DNA of 35,487 nt from Rhizobium phaseoli (GTDB taxonomy: Bacteria > Pseudomonadota > Alphaproteobacteria > Rhizobiales > Rhizobiaceae). The notes below the pieces were generated by a model, which saw nothing but the letters and a program-made list of their open reading frames with translations, was not told the origin of the DNA and made no database searches. This document shows positions 22,801 through 30,967 of the stretch, in pieces. The stretch's first letter is position 1, and the number at the start of each line of letters is the position of its first letter. The position numbers and the translations under genes were made by a program. The DNA lies in the NCBI RefSeq assembly GCF_003985125.1, contig NZ_ML133599.1:1-35487 (forward strand), in the 5' to 3' direction.

Positions 22801-23481
22801 TTGTCATCCGGTACGGGATTGTTCGTTACGTTTGAAGGCGGGGAAGGCGCGGGCAAATCCACGCAGATCCGCCGCCTCGCCGAGACGCTGAAGGGCGAAG
22901 GTCACGAGGTGCTGGTGACGCGGGAACCAGGCGGGTCGCCCGGCGCCGAGGCCGTGCGCCACGTGCTCTTGTCGGGCGCCGCTGAGGCCTTCGGCACGCG
23001 GATGGAGGCGATCCTTTTTGCCGCTGCGCGCAATGACCATGTCGAAGAGGTGATCCGGCCGGCGCTTGCCGCCGGCAAGATCGTGCTCTGCGACCGGTTC
23101 ATGGATTCCTCCCGCGTCTATCAAGGGATCACCGGCAACCTCGAACCCGATTTCATCGAGACGCTGCAGCGCATCGCCATCAACGGTGTCGTGCCGGATT
23201 GCACCTTGATCCTCGACATTCCCGCAAAGGTCGGCCTGGAGCGGGCGCAGAAGCGCAGCGCTGCCGAAGCGCCCGACCGCTTCGAGAAGGAACGGCTCGA
23301 AACCCACGAGAAGCGGCGTGAAGCCTTTCTCGATATTGCCGCGCGCGAGCCGGAGCGCTGCCACGTGGTCAACGCCATGCAGACGGAAGAGGCGATCGCG
23401 GCCGAGATCCTGGCGATCGTCAAGCAGCTGAAGTCGCCTACCGACCGCGCGCGGACGCCGGAAGCTGCCCATCATGAGTGA
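22801..23481 (+). CDS. tmk: thymidylate kinase
   Basis: Phosphorylates dTMP to dTDP for DNA synthesis. The P-loop is GGEGAGKST (residues 13-21), the substrate site TREPGGSPGAEAVR and the DR-type motif LCDRFMDSSRVYQG; the lid region holds QKRSAAEAPDRFEKE. The TTG at 22801 is chosen because GGGAAG stands 6 nt before it and the product then starts at the expected place (MSSGTGLFVTFEGGEG, 226 residues). The GTG at 22771 would add ten residues and is the alternative. The stop abuts the holB start region, so translation is likely coupled. The C-terminus is a little extended and polar. Confidence 0.95.
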   Translation: MSSGTGLFVTFEGGEGAGKSTQIRRLAETLKGEGHEVLVTREPGGSPGAEAVRHVLLSGAAEAFGTRMEAILFAAARNDHVEEVIRPALAAGKIVLCDRFMDSSRVYQGITGNLEPDFIETLQRIAINGVVPDCTLILDIPAKVGLERAQKRSAAEAPDRFEKERLETHEKRREAFLDIAAREPERCHVVNAMQTEEAIAAEILAIVKQLKSPTDRARTPEAAHHE

Positions 23482-23489
23482 AGCCCATT

Positions 23490-24515
23490 ATGAGTGAGGA
23501 AAGGCCGGGACTGCTCGACGGCGCCATCTGGCCCGCCGAAAATACCAGGCTGTTCGGCCATGAGGAGGCCGAGGCCTTCCTCGCGCAATCTTACCGATCC
23601 GGCAAAGGCCATCATGCTATCCTGATCGAAGGACCGGAGGGCATCGGCAAGGCGACACTCGCCTTCCGCTTCGCCAATCACGTACTCTCGCACCCCGATC
23701 CTGAGACGGCACCGGAGACGATCGGCGATCCGGATCCTGATTCCGCCGTTAGCCGGCAGATCGTCTCCGGCGCCTCGCACAACCTCTTGCATCTTGCCCG
23801 GCCGGTTGACGAAAAGACCGGCAAGGTGAAATCGGCGATAACAGTCGACGAGGTGCGCCGCGCCGGTAAGTTCTTCTCGCAGACGTCGGGCACCGGCAAC
23901 TGGCGGATCGTCATCATCGATCCGGCCGACGACATGAACCGCAATGCGGCCAACGCCATTCTGAAGATCCTCGAGGAACCGCCGAAGCGGGCGCTGTTTC
24001 TGGTGCTCTCGCATGCGCCGGGTCGGCTGCTGCCGACGATCCGCTCGCGCTGCCTGCCGCTGAAACTGTCGCCGCTTTCGGACGAGGCGCTGGCGGCAGC
24101 GCTTGATCATCTCGGCATAACGGGTGAGGGCGGGGCGGTGCTTGCGGCGGCAAAGGGCAGCGTCGGCGAAGCGCTGAAACTCCTGAACTACGGCGGCGGA
24201 GAGATTATCGCGGCCTATGACGAGGTGCTTTCCGCCCAAGGGCCGGCGGCCCGCAAGGCGATGCACCGGCTGGCCGATGCGCTGTCGGGCAAGGAAAGCG
24301 ACACGATCTTCGATTTCTTCGTCAGCCATGTCGGCGACGACATCATGAACCGTGCGCGTATGGCAGCGGGCGAGGGGAAAATCGCCACCGCCGAGCGGCT
24401 GGCGCGGCTCTATTCCGAAATCACCGAGCGGCTTGCCATTTCCAGCGCCTATAATCTCGATCGCAAACAGACGGTCATCAGCATTCTCGCCGACATCAAG
24501 CAGCCTGGCCTTTAG
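23490..24515 (+). CDS. holB: DNA polymerase III subunit delta'
   Basis: A clamp-loader subunit that with delta and gamma/tau opens the beta clamp. A 341-residue AAA+ protein with Walker A-like GPEGIGKA (48-55), IVIIDPADDMNRNAANAILKILEEPP (Walker B/DEAxx region typical of delta') and RSRC in PTIRSRCLPLKL. The ATG at 23490 starts MSEERPGLLDGA, as expected for rhizobial HolB; a GTG at 23478 that overlaps the tmk stop is the alternative. The gene order tmk-holB-metG-tatD is common in alphaproteobacteria. Here holB and metG are separated by an opposing TauE/SafE gene. Confidence 0.93.
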   Translation: MSEERPGLLDGAIWPAENTRLFGHEEAEAFLAQSYRSGKGHHAILIEGPEGIGKATLAFRFANHVLSHPDPETAPETIGDPDPDSAVSRQIVSGASHNLLHLARPVDEKTGKVKSAITVDEVRRAGKFFSQTSGTGNWRIVIIDPADDMNRNAANAILKILEEPPKRALFLVLSHAPGRLLPTIRSRCLPLKLSPLSDEALAAALDHLGITGEGGAVLAAAKGSVGEALKLLNYGGGEIIAAYDEVLSAQGPAARKAMHRLADALSGKESDTIFDFFVSHVGDDIMNRARMAAGEGKIATAERLARLYSEITERLAISSAYNLDRKQTVISILADIKQPGL

Positions 24516-24561
24516 ACCAGATTTTTAGGCCGTGTCAGCCAAGAGCGCCTCGCGCAGGCGC

Positions 24562-24581
24562 TTGCCGCAAAACCGCTGCAC
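24562..24581. repeat. copy of a rhizobia-like intergenic repeat core
   Basis: The 20-mer TTGCCGCAAAACCGCTGCAC occurs here and, identically, at 28820-28839. Here it lies between the converging holB and TauE/SafE genes and next to a 7-bp stem AGCGCCT/AGGCGCT (24544-24562). The core is familiar from repeated intergenic elements of Rhizobium, though that is from memory. As a shared convergent spacer it could help end transcription. Confidence 0.6.
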
Positions 24582-24586
24582 ATGCT

Positions 24587-25372
24587 TCACGCCAGCAGCT
24601 TCCATGCGACGACCGCAAGGGTCATAGCCAGGACGATGCGGATCGTGCGTTCGTGCAGCTTCGGCGCCAGAAGGCTTCCGATGACGATGCCGGGAATCGA
24701 GCCGACAAGCAGGGCAAACAGCATGGCCCAGTCGATCTCGCCGATCAGCCAGTAGCCGGTGCCGCCGATGAGGGTCAGCGGTACCGCGTGGACGATATCC
24801 GAACCGACGATCTCGCGCACATTCAGCTTGGGATAGAGCACCAGCAGGATCGTCACCCCAAGCGCTCCGGCGCCGACCGAAGTCAGCGTGACGAGGACGC
24901 CGAGGCAGAAGCCGAGAATGACGGTGAGGAACAGAATGGTTGTCGGCCGCGGCGGTGTGCGATCGCCGATGGCGCGGCGCGCCAATTCCAGTATGGAACC
25001 ACGGAAGACCAGCATGATTGCGGTCATGACAAGCAGCCAGCCGAGCGCGACCGTGATGGTGTTGGTCACACCGATGCTTTTGCGATCAACGCCGGCCAGC
25101 AGCCAGAGCATCAGCAAGGCGGCCGGCACGCTGCCGGCGGCGAGGCTGCCGACGATCTTCCAGTTGACCCGTCCATGCATGCCGTGAACGGCGGTGCCCG
25201 CAGTCTTGGTAATCGCCGCATAGAGGAGATCGGTGCCGACGGCCGTTGCGGGATGGACACCGAAGAGCAGAACCAGCAGGGGCGTCATCAGCGAACCGCC
25301 ACCAACGCCGGTGATGCCGACAAGCGCGCCGACGAACAGGCCGGAAAGCGAATAGAGCGGCTCGAATGTCAA
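24587..25372 (-). CDS. sulfite exporter TauE/SafE family permease
   Basis: A 261-residue membrane protein of the TauE/SafE (DUF81) family, putative exporters of sulfite, sulfoacetate or other small anions. The N-terminal half has the family Gly-rich signature LVGITGVGGGSLMTPLLVLL followed by GVHPATAVGTDLLYAAITK; the repeat in the second half is LVTLTSVGAGALGVTILLVL. About seven or eight membrane spans. The start is TTG at 25372, supported by GGAGG about 7 nt upstream. It is inserted, in opposite orientation, between holB and metG, which are often neighbours. Substrate unknown. Confidence 0.9.
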   Translation of the reverse strand: MTFEPLYSLSGLFVGALVGITGVGGGSLMTPLLVLLFGVHPATAVGTDLLYAAITKTAGTAVHGMHGRVNWKIVGSLAAGSVPAALLMLWLLAGVDRKSIGVTNTITVALGWLLVMTAIMLVFRGSILELARRAIGDRTPPRPTTILFLTVILGFCLGVLVTLTSVGAGALGVTILLVLYPKLNVREIVGSDIVHAVPLTLIGGTGYWLIGEIDWAMLFALLVGSIPGIVIGSLLAPKLHERTIRIVLAMTLAVVAWKLLA

Positions 25373-25605
25373 GCAAGCGCCTCCAACGGCGCGCGGCCAC
25401 GACTATCCCGGTAGATGAAAACTGGCACTTCGTTCTGTCCCGCCCTCTTTCTGACGACCGGTAAATTGCGTGCGAAGCGGAGTCAAGTTCACGACCCCGT
25501 GTCCCGGAAATCATCGACGGCGCCAAAACTTGATGTTTCGCTTGACGGTGACATGCGCTAAGAGCGGCTGACCATTTTTATAGAGTAAGCCGGACATTGG
25601 CCGCC

Positions 25606-27156
25606 ATGACAGACAAGACACCCTTCTACATCACCACCGCGATTTCCTATCCGAATGGCAAGCCGCATATCGGCCATGCCTATGAGCTGATCGCGACGGA
25701 TGCGATGGCGCGCTACCAGCGCCTGGACGGCAGGGATGTTTTCTTCCTGACGGGCACCGACGAACACGGCCAGAAGATGCAGCAGACAGCGCGCGCCGAG
25801 GGGATTACCGCGCAGGCGCTCGCCGACCGCAACTCCGGCGAATTCCAGGCGATGGCGAAGCTGCTCAACGCTTCGAACGATGATTTCATCCGCACCACGC
25901 AGGAGCGTCATCACGAGACGTCGCGCAATATCTGGAACCTGATGGCCGAGAATGGCGACATCTACAAGGATAGCTATGCCGGCTGGTATTCGGTGCGTGA
26001 CGAGGCCTATTACCAGGAAAACGAGACGGAGCTGCGCGCCGACGGCGTGCGCTACGGCCCGCAGGGCACGCCCGTCGAGTGGGTGGAAGAGGCAAGCTAT
26101 TTCTTCAAGCTCTCCGAATATCAGGACAAGCTGCTGGCGCATTACGAGGCCAATCCCGATTTCATCGGTCCGGCCGAGCGCCGCAATGAGGTGATCTCCT
26201 TCGTCAAGTCGGGCCTCAAGGATCTCTCGGTCTCCCGCACGACCTTCGACTGGGGCATCAAAGTGCCGAACGATCCCTCCCACGTGATGTATGTCTGGGT
26301 CGACGCGCTGACCAACTACATCACCGCGACGGGCTACATCGAGGACAGGAACGGTCCCAGGGCGAAATACTGGCCGGCGGATGTCCACATCATCGGCAAG
26401 GACATCATCCGCTTCCACGCCGTCTACTGGCCGGCCTTCCTGATGTCGGCGAAGCTGCCGCTGCCGAAGCGGGTCTTTGCCCACGGCTTCCTGCTCAACA
26501 AGGGCGAGAAGATGTCGAAGTCGCTCGGCAACGTCGTCGATCCCGTCAATCTGGTGAACCATTTCGGTCTCGATCAGGTGCGCTACTTCTTCCTGCGCGA
26601 AGTATCCTTCGGCCAGGACGGCAGCTACAGCGAAGAGGCGATCGGCACGCGCATCAATTCCGACCTCGCCAACGGCATCGGCAATCTCGCCAGCCGCTCG
26701 CTGTCGATGATCGTCAAGAACTGTGACGGCAAAATCCCGGAATGCGGGCTGCTGACCGACGAGGACAAGGCGATGCTGGCGCAGGCCGATGCGCTGCACG
26801 CGTCGACGCGCGAGGACATGGGCAAACAGCAGATCCACCGGGCGCTTGCCTCGATCATAGCCGTCGTTTCCGAGACCGACCGCTATTTCGCCGGCCAGGC
26901 GCCGTGGGCGCTGAAAAAGACCGATCCGGTTCGCATGGGCACAGTGCTTTACGTCACCGCCGAAGTCGTGCGCCAGATCGCCATTCTGCTGCAGCCCTTC
27001 ATGCCTGATTCATCGGGCAAGCTGCTCGATCTCGTGGCGGCACCTGCCGACAAACGCGATTTTGCCGCCCTCGGCGAGGCCGGCCGGCTTGTTGCCGGAA
27101 CGCCGCTCGAGGCACCGACACCGGTCTTCCCGCGCTACGTGGCTCCGGAGGCTTGA
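25606..27156 (+). CDS. metG: methionyl-tRNA synthetase (MetG2 type)
   Basis: Charges tRNA-Met for initiation and elongation. A 516-residue class I synthetase with the HIGH motif at 21-24 (KPHIGHAYE) and KMSKS at 302-306 (GEKMSKSLGN). The insertion at DSYAGWYSVRDEAYYQENE carries no zinc-binding cysteines, which marks the zinc-free MetG2 form. The C-terminal tRNA-binding EMAP domain is absent, as usual in alphaproteobacteria. The ATG at 25606 starts MTDKTPFYITTAISYPNG. The stop lies 4 bp before the tatD start, so the three genes metG, tatD and the MBL hydrolase form an operon. Confidence 0.96.
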   Translation: MTDKTPFYITTAISYPNGKPHIGHAYELIATDAMARYQRLDGRDVFFLTGTDEHGQKMQQTARAEGITAQALADRNSGEFQAMAKLLNASNDDFIRTTQERHHETSRNIWNLMAENGDIYKDSYAGWYSVRDEAYYQENETELRADGVRYGPQGTPVEWVEEASYFFKLSEYQDKLLAHYEANPDFIGPAERRNEVISFVKSGLKDLSVSRTTFDWGIKVPNDPSHVMYVWVDALTNYITATGYIEDRNGPRAKYWPADVHIIGKDIIRFHAVYWPAFLMSAKLPLPKRVFAHGFLLNKGEKMSKSLGNVVDPVNLVNHFGLDQVRYFFLREVSFGQDGSYSEEAIGTRINSDLANGIGNLASRSLSMIVKNCDGKIPECGLLTDEDKAMLAQADALHASTREDMGKQQIHRALASIIAVVSETDRYFAGQAPWALKKTDPVRMGTVLYVTAEVVRQIAILLQPFMPDSSGKLLDLVAAPADKRDFAALGEAGRLVAGTPLEAPTPVFPRYVAPEA

Positions 27157-27160
27157 GGCC

Positions 27161-27943
27161 GTGCTGATCGATACCCATTGCCATCTCGATTTCGCCGACT
27201 TCGAGGCGGAGCGCGACGAGATCGTCACGCGCGCCCATCAGGCCGGCGTCAAACAGATGGTGACGATCTCGACGCGCGTGCGCAAGCTCGACGGGCTGCT
27301 CGCCATTACCGAAAAATATCCTTCGGTATTCTGCTCCGTCGGCACGCATCCGAACAATGCCGGCGACGAGCTGGATATCCAGACGGAAGACCTCGTGCGC
27401 CTGGCGAATGCCCATCAAAAGGTGGTGGCGATCGGCGAGGCGGGGCTCGACTATTTCTACGACACGCAAAAGCCCGAAGACCAGCAGACCGGCTTTCGCC
27501 GGCATATTGCCGCCGCCCGGGATACGCAGCTTCCGCTCGTCATCCACAGCCGCAGCGCCGACGAAGACATGGCTTCCATCCTGACCGAGGAAACAGGGAA
27601 GGGGGCCTTCCCCTTCATCCTGCACTGCTTCTCGGCAGGCCCGGAACTGGCAAGGACCGGCGCCGAACTCGGCGGTTATATTTCCTTCTCCGGCATCCTG
27701 ACCTTCCCGAAGTCGGAAGAGCTGCGCGAGATTGCCAAGACGGTCCCGCATGAGCGGCTGCTGGTGGAAACGGACGCGCCGTATCTGGCGCCGAAGCGCT
27801 GGCGCGGCAAGCGCAACGAGCCGTCCTATGTCGTCAACACGGCCGAAGTGCTCGCCGAGACGATCGGCATTTCCTACGCGGAGATCGCCCGGATCACGAC
27901 CGAGAACGCTTTGCGCCTGTTCTCGAAAATGCCAAGGATCTAG
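27161..27943 (+). CDS. tatD: TatD-family metal-dependent deoxyribonuclease/hydrolase
   Basis: A 260-residue TIM-barrel amidohydrolase-superfamily protein. Members are Mg-dependent nucleases thought to act in DNA repair or RNA quality control. Metal-site motifs are DTHCHLD (4-10), VAIGEAGLDYFYD, LVIHSRSADED, ILHCFSAG and LLVETDAPYLAPKRWRGKRNEP. The GTG at 27161 is the correct start; the open frame extends into metG only by chance. It is 4 bp after metG and 4 bp before the MBL gene, both by GTG starts. Confidence 0.94.
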   Translation: MLIDTHCHLDFADFEAERDEIVTRAHQAGVKQMVTISTRVRKLDGLLAITEKYPSVFCSVGTHPNNAGDELDIQTEDLVRLANAHQKVVAIGEAGLDYFYDTQKPEDQQTGFRRHIAAARDTQLPLVIHSRSADEDMASILTEETGKGAFPFILHCFSAGPELARTGAELGGYISFSGILTFPKSEELREIAKTVPHERLLVETDAPYLAPKRWRGKRNEPSYVVNTAEVLAETIGISYAEIARITTENALRLFSKMPRI

Positions 27944-27947
27944 CGGC

Positions 27948-28763
27948 GTGCTCTACCGGCGGCGTTTCACCATTCTCGGCTGTTCGTCGTCACCGGGCGT
28001 GCCGCGCATTACCGGGGACTGGGGCGCCTGCAACCCCGACAATCCGAAAAACCGGCGCACCCGCGCCTCCTTCATGGTGCAGCAATTCGGGCCTGACGGC
28101 GTCACGACGGTTGTCGTCGATACCGGGCCGGATTTTCGTGAGCAGATGATCAGGGCAGGGGCCGATCATGTCGATGCCGTGCTCTATAGCCATCCGCATG
28201 CCGACCACATTCACGGCATCGACGATCTGCGCGGCTATTTCCACAATACGCGCCGCCGGGTGCCGATCTTTGCCGACCAATATACGATGGACAGGCTGCG
28301 GGAAGCTTTCCGCTATTGCCTGGAAACGCCGCCCGGCAGCAATTACCCGCCGATCGTGCTGCCTGTTGTCATCGAAAATATCGACGAACCTGTCGAAATT
28401 CGCGGCCCCGGCGGCAAGATCGACTTTTACCCGCATATCCAGCAGCATGGCGATATCCAATCGCTCGGCTTCCGCATCGGTGACGTGGCTTATTGCAGCG
28501 ATATCAGCGATTTCCCGCCGCAGACCGTCGAGAAGCTGCAGAATCTCGACGTTCTCATCATCGACGCCCTGCAATATACCTATCATCCGAGCCATCTGTC
28601 GCTGGAACAGTCGCTCGACTGGATCGGTCGGCTCAAGCCGAAACGGGCGATTCTCACCCATATGCATACGCCGCTCGATTACGACGCGGTGATGGGCGAG
28701 ACGCCCGAGCATGTGGTGCCGGCGTTTGATCAGATGAGCTTCGAGATTGAGGTCAGCGCATAA
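27948..28763 (+). CDS. metallo-beta-lactamase-fold hydrolase, PhnP-like
   Basis: A 271-residue MBL-fold protein resembling PhnP, a cyclic phosphodiesterase. The start of the fold is RRRFTILGCSSSPGVPRITG with GDWGACNPDNPKNRR, typical of this group. The zinc-binding HxHxDH is YSHPHADHIHGIDDLR, with later ligands in VAYCSDIS and AILTHMHTPLDY. No phosphonate genes are nearby and the pairing with tatD is widespread, so a nucleotide or RNA-related phosphodiester substrate is more likely than phosphonates. The GTG at 27948 is 4 bp past the tatD stop. An apparent longer frame reaching into tatD is an artefact. Confidence 0.9.
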   Translation: MLYRRRFTILGCSSSPGVPRITGDWGACNPDNPKNRRTRASFMVQQFGPDGVTTVVVDTGPDFREQMIRAGADHVDAVLYSHPHADHIHGIDDLRGYFHNTRRRVPIFADQYTMDRLREAFRYCLETPPGSNYPPIVLPVVIENIDEPVEIRGPGGKIDFYPHIQQHGDIQSLGFRIGDVAYCSDISDFPPQTVEKLQNLDVLIIDALQYTYHPSHLSLEQSLDWIGRLKPKRAILTHMHTPLDYDAVMGETPEHVVPAFDQMSFEIEVSA

Positions 28764-28764
28764 A

Positions 28765-28860
28765 TTCTAAAGCGCGTCGCGAATTTTTCGAATTCACTCC
28801 GTGCGCGCTTCGCATGTCGTTGCCGCAAAACCGCTGCACGCTTTTGCACGACATGCTGAA
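28765..28860. repeat. rhizobia-like intergenic repeat with long inverted arms
   Basis: The segment carries the 20-mer shared with 24562-24581 and perfect 9-bp arms GCATGTCGT (28812-28820) and ACGACATGC (28848-28856). The first part (CTAAAGCGCGTCGCGAATTT) is also familiar from repeated elements in Rhizobium. It fills the spacer between the convergent MBL and TerC genes and may act as a terminator-like structure. Confidence 0.6.
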
Positions 28861-28902
28861 CGGACGCAGCCGGTCGGGGCGCGAACCCCGACGGATACAG
28901 GC

Positions 28903-29511
28903 TCACTGCATATAGGGCAGGACCTCGACGGCGCCGCGATAGATCATATCGAGCGAGACGTAGAGGATGATCAGCAGACCGATATAGGCGATCCAGCGAT
29001 GGCGGCCGAGCAGCCGGGCGATCAGGTTGGCAGCTATCCCCATCAGTGCGATCGACAGACCGAGGCCGATCACCAGCACGCTCGGATGTTCGCGCGCAGC
29101 ACCCGCAACGGCGAGAACGTTGTCGAGCGACATCGAGACGTCGGCGATCACGATCTGGGTCGCCGCCTGGAGGAAGGTCTTTTTCGGCGCGCCTTCGCCG
29201 CTTTCCGCCAGATGTTCCTCGCTTTGGCCATTGCGAAGCTCGCGCCACATTTTCCAGCAGACCCAGAGCAGCAGCAGGCCGCCGGCCAGGAGCAGGCCGA
29301 CGATCGCCAGCAGATAGACTGCGACGCTGGCAAAGAGAATACGCAGAACGGTTGCGGCCAGAATGCCGACGATGATCGCCTTACGCCGTTGCGTGGCCTC
29401 GAGGCCGGCAGCGGCAAGACCGATAACCACGGCGTTGTCGCCGGCGAGAACAAGGTCGATAGCGATGACCTGCAGCAAAGCCGTCAGACTGGCTGCCGTG
29501 AAGATGTCCAT
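28903..29511 (-). CDS. TerC/YjbE-family integral membrane protein
   Basis: A 202-residue membrane protein of the TerC family, YjbE subgroup. The signature acidic spans are present: VIAIDLVLAGDNAVVIGLAA near the N-terminus and VIADVSMSLDNVLAVAGAA in the middle, each with the Asp-Asn pair typical of the family. Six or seven spans are likely. Family members are implicated in manganese (and other metal) export or metalation of exported proteins. A yybP-ykoY riboswitch, often found upstream, was looked for and not seen. The ATG at 29511 is used. It is divergent from the general stress gene. Confidence 0.9.
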   Translation of the reverse strand: MDIFTAASLTALLQVIAIDLVLAGDNAVVIGLAAAGLEATQRRKAIIVGILAATVLRILFASVAVYLLAIVGLLLAGGLLLLWVCWKMWRELRNGQSEEHLAESGEGAPKKTFLQAATQIVIADVSMSLDNVLAVAGAAREHPSVLVIGLGLSIALMGIAANLIARLLGRHRWIAYIGLLIILYVSLDMIYRGAVEVLPYMQ

Positions 29512-29675
29512 ATGAATGTCCCCAATGCGTCAAGCGCCGTGCTAGCGTCTCGATGATTTGACGTCAACCGCCGAAGGGTGCTGCAGGTTGCGCAATTCGG
29601 TTTGTGTGCTTTTGAGAAGACAGGCGGTAACGTTATGGAACCGCCGTTGTTCCTCCGACCGGTCATCCTTGTCGT

Positions 29676-29700
29676 GGAACATTCATCTCGGCTGCCGGTT
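29676..29700 (+). promoter_or_regulatory. EcfG-like general stress promoter
   Basis: GGAAC (29676-29680), a 16-nt spacer and GGTT (29697-29700), one base off GGAAC-N16-CGTT. It lies 63 bp before the GTG of a general-stress-type gene. A second GGAAC at 29737 with AGTT at 29758 overlaps the ribosome site and is rejected. Confidence 0.58.
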
Positions 29701-29763
29701 CTCCGAGTCAGGAAACCAATCGTCGGGTCGGCGGCTGGAACGCGACATCGAGAGGAGAGTTCC

Positions 29764-30432
29764 GTGAGCAACATTCACAACGATACCAACCGGGGTTTTT
29801 CAGGTCCTGTGGGCGGCGGCAGCCTTACCGCATTTTTCGACAGTCGGTCGGAAGCCGAATCCGCCGTCTCCCGTCTCGAGGATGCCGGCGTCCCCGTTGC
29901 GAGAATAAGATTGATGCCGGGATATGAGGCGGATGGAAAAAATGCCGGTGTCATGAGCGACGACCGCAGCGGCTTCTTCGATGCGCTGGCCGACTTCTTC
30001 TTCCCGGATGAGGATCGCGCGATGTACGCCGAAGGCCTGCGACGAGGCGGCTTCCTCGTTCAGGTCAACGATATCGATGATGCACTCTACGAAACCGTTC
30101 ATGACATCCTGGACGATGAGGGCAGCATCGACATCGACGAGCGGGCGGATCTCTGGTTATCGGAAAGCGGACGCCAAGGCGGGTCGAATACCGGCTTTGC
30201 CGGCTCGGCCCATGGCGGCAAGGCTGCGGACGACCTGGCCGTATCCGAAAGTGCGTTCGAGGGGCCGGCTTCCGACGAGGCGCCTGTCGTAACGCGCGAC
30301 ACGGCGCATGGAAGCGCCAAGGTTCGTGCTTACAGATTCGCCAATGCTTCCGCATCATCGAGCGAATCGGATCGGCAGTCGCAGACGCAAGGCGGATCGC
30401 AGCAGAGCCAGAGCTTCCGGCGCGATCATTGA
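29764..30432 (+). CDS. general stress protein 17M/YflT-like domain protein
   Basis: A 222-residue acidic protein starting with GTG at 29764 (GGAG upstream). The N-terminal domain (about 18-125) has LTAFFDSRSEAESAVSRLED followed by AGVPVARIRLMPG, and later LRRGGFLVQVNDIDDALYE, the ferredoxin-like fold of the YflT/general stress 17M family, members of which are induced by heat, salt or starvation. The C-terminal 90 residues are low complexity, Ser/Gly/Gln-rich, and likely disordered. The extended open frame upstream lacks a ribosome site. The EcfG-like promoter and the following DUF883-like gene (61 bp on) suggest a two-gene stress operon. The precise function is unknown. Confidence 0.8.
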   Translation: MSNIHNDTNRGFSGPVGGGSLTAFFDSRSEAESAVSRLEDAGVPVARIRLMPGYEADGKNAGVMSDDRSGFFDALADFFFPDEDRAMYAEGLRRGGFLVQVNDIDDALYETVHDILDDEGSIDIDERADLWLSESGRQGGSNTGFAGSAHGGKAADDLAVSESAFEGPASDEAPVVTRDTAHGSAKVRAYRFANASASSSESDRQSQTQGGSQQSQSFRRDH

Positions 30433-30493
30433 TGTACAGCGAGGCCGGCGGCAATGCCGGGCTTGCTGCGCTCACTCATTCGAGGATATGTCG

Positions 30494-30874
30494 ATGCAAT
30501 CATCCATCAACCGCGACGGCTTTCTCCCCCCCGACCCCGAGGAACTGGTCGCGGAAGGCGAACCGCCTTTTGCCGACGCGGCCGCCGAGTCCGCGCGCGA
30601 CAAGGCCGACCAAAGTCTGCACCACCTGCAGCGGGAATTGAGGCTACTTCAGGCCCGCGTCGGCCTGCTGCGTGACGATGCGGAAGCAGCGCTGAAAGCC
30701 AAGGCTACATCCGTCGACGCGAATGCTCATGTCCAACTGGGCGACTATCCATGGCTAAAGCTCGCCATCGCCACGGGCGCAGCCTTCGTCGCCGCGAGGG
30801 CGATCAGAAGCTTGCCGTTCGGGGTACTGTTAGGCGGATTTGCCGATCATGTTTCGCAGTCCAGACGGTGGTGA
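30494..30874 (+). CDS. DUF883/ElaB-like membrane-anchored protein
   Basis: A 126-residue protein. Residues about 1-30 are Pro/Glu-rich (DGFLPPDPEELVAEGEPPF). A helical, coiled-coil-prone segment follows (ARDKADQSLHHLQRELRLLQ), then a C-terminal hydrophobic stretch (WLKLAIATGAAFVAARAIRS) that may anchor it in the membrane. The plan resembles the DUF883 protein at 6065-6346 but the sequence differs. The start at 30494 has GAGGA 7-8 nt upstream; ATG at 30488 is an alternative. It probably shares the stress promoter of the upstream gene. Confidence 0.7.
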   Translation: MQSSINRDGFLPPDPEELVAEGEPPFADAAAESARDKADQSLHHLQRELRLLQARVGLLRDDAEAALKAKATSVDANAHVQLGDYPWLKLAIATGAAFVAARAIRSLPFGVLLGGFADHVSQSRRW

Positions 30875-30967
30875 AGGATCCAGCGTGCCCCGAGCGCAAG
30901 ACGAGGTGCGTGCGTCTGCAGGCCTGGTGGTTCTCAACGGCTGTGTGATCGCAGCCAACCTGTGAAA

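Noticed and set aside
25558..26838. 426-codon minus-strand frame over metG
   Set aside because: Antisense to the unmistakable methionyl-tRNA synthetase; no motif of its own.
29512..29640. yybP-ykoY manganese riboswitch upstream of terC
   Set aside because: Looked for because it often precedes TerC-family genes; the conserved core could not be found by eye.
29737..29761. second GGAAC-N16-AGTT promoter-like match before the stress gene
   Set aside because: It overlaps the ribosome site of the gene, leaving no room for a leader with a start signal.
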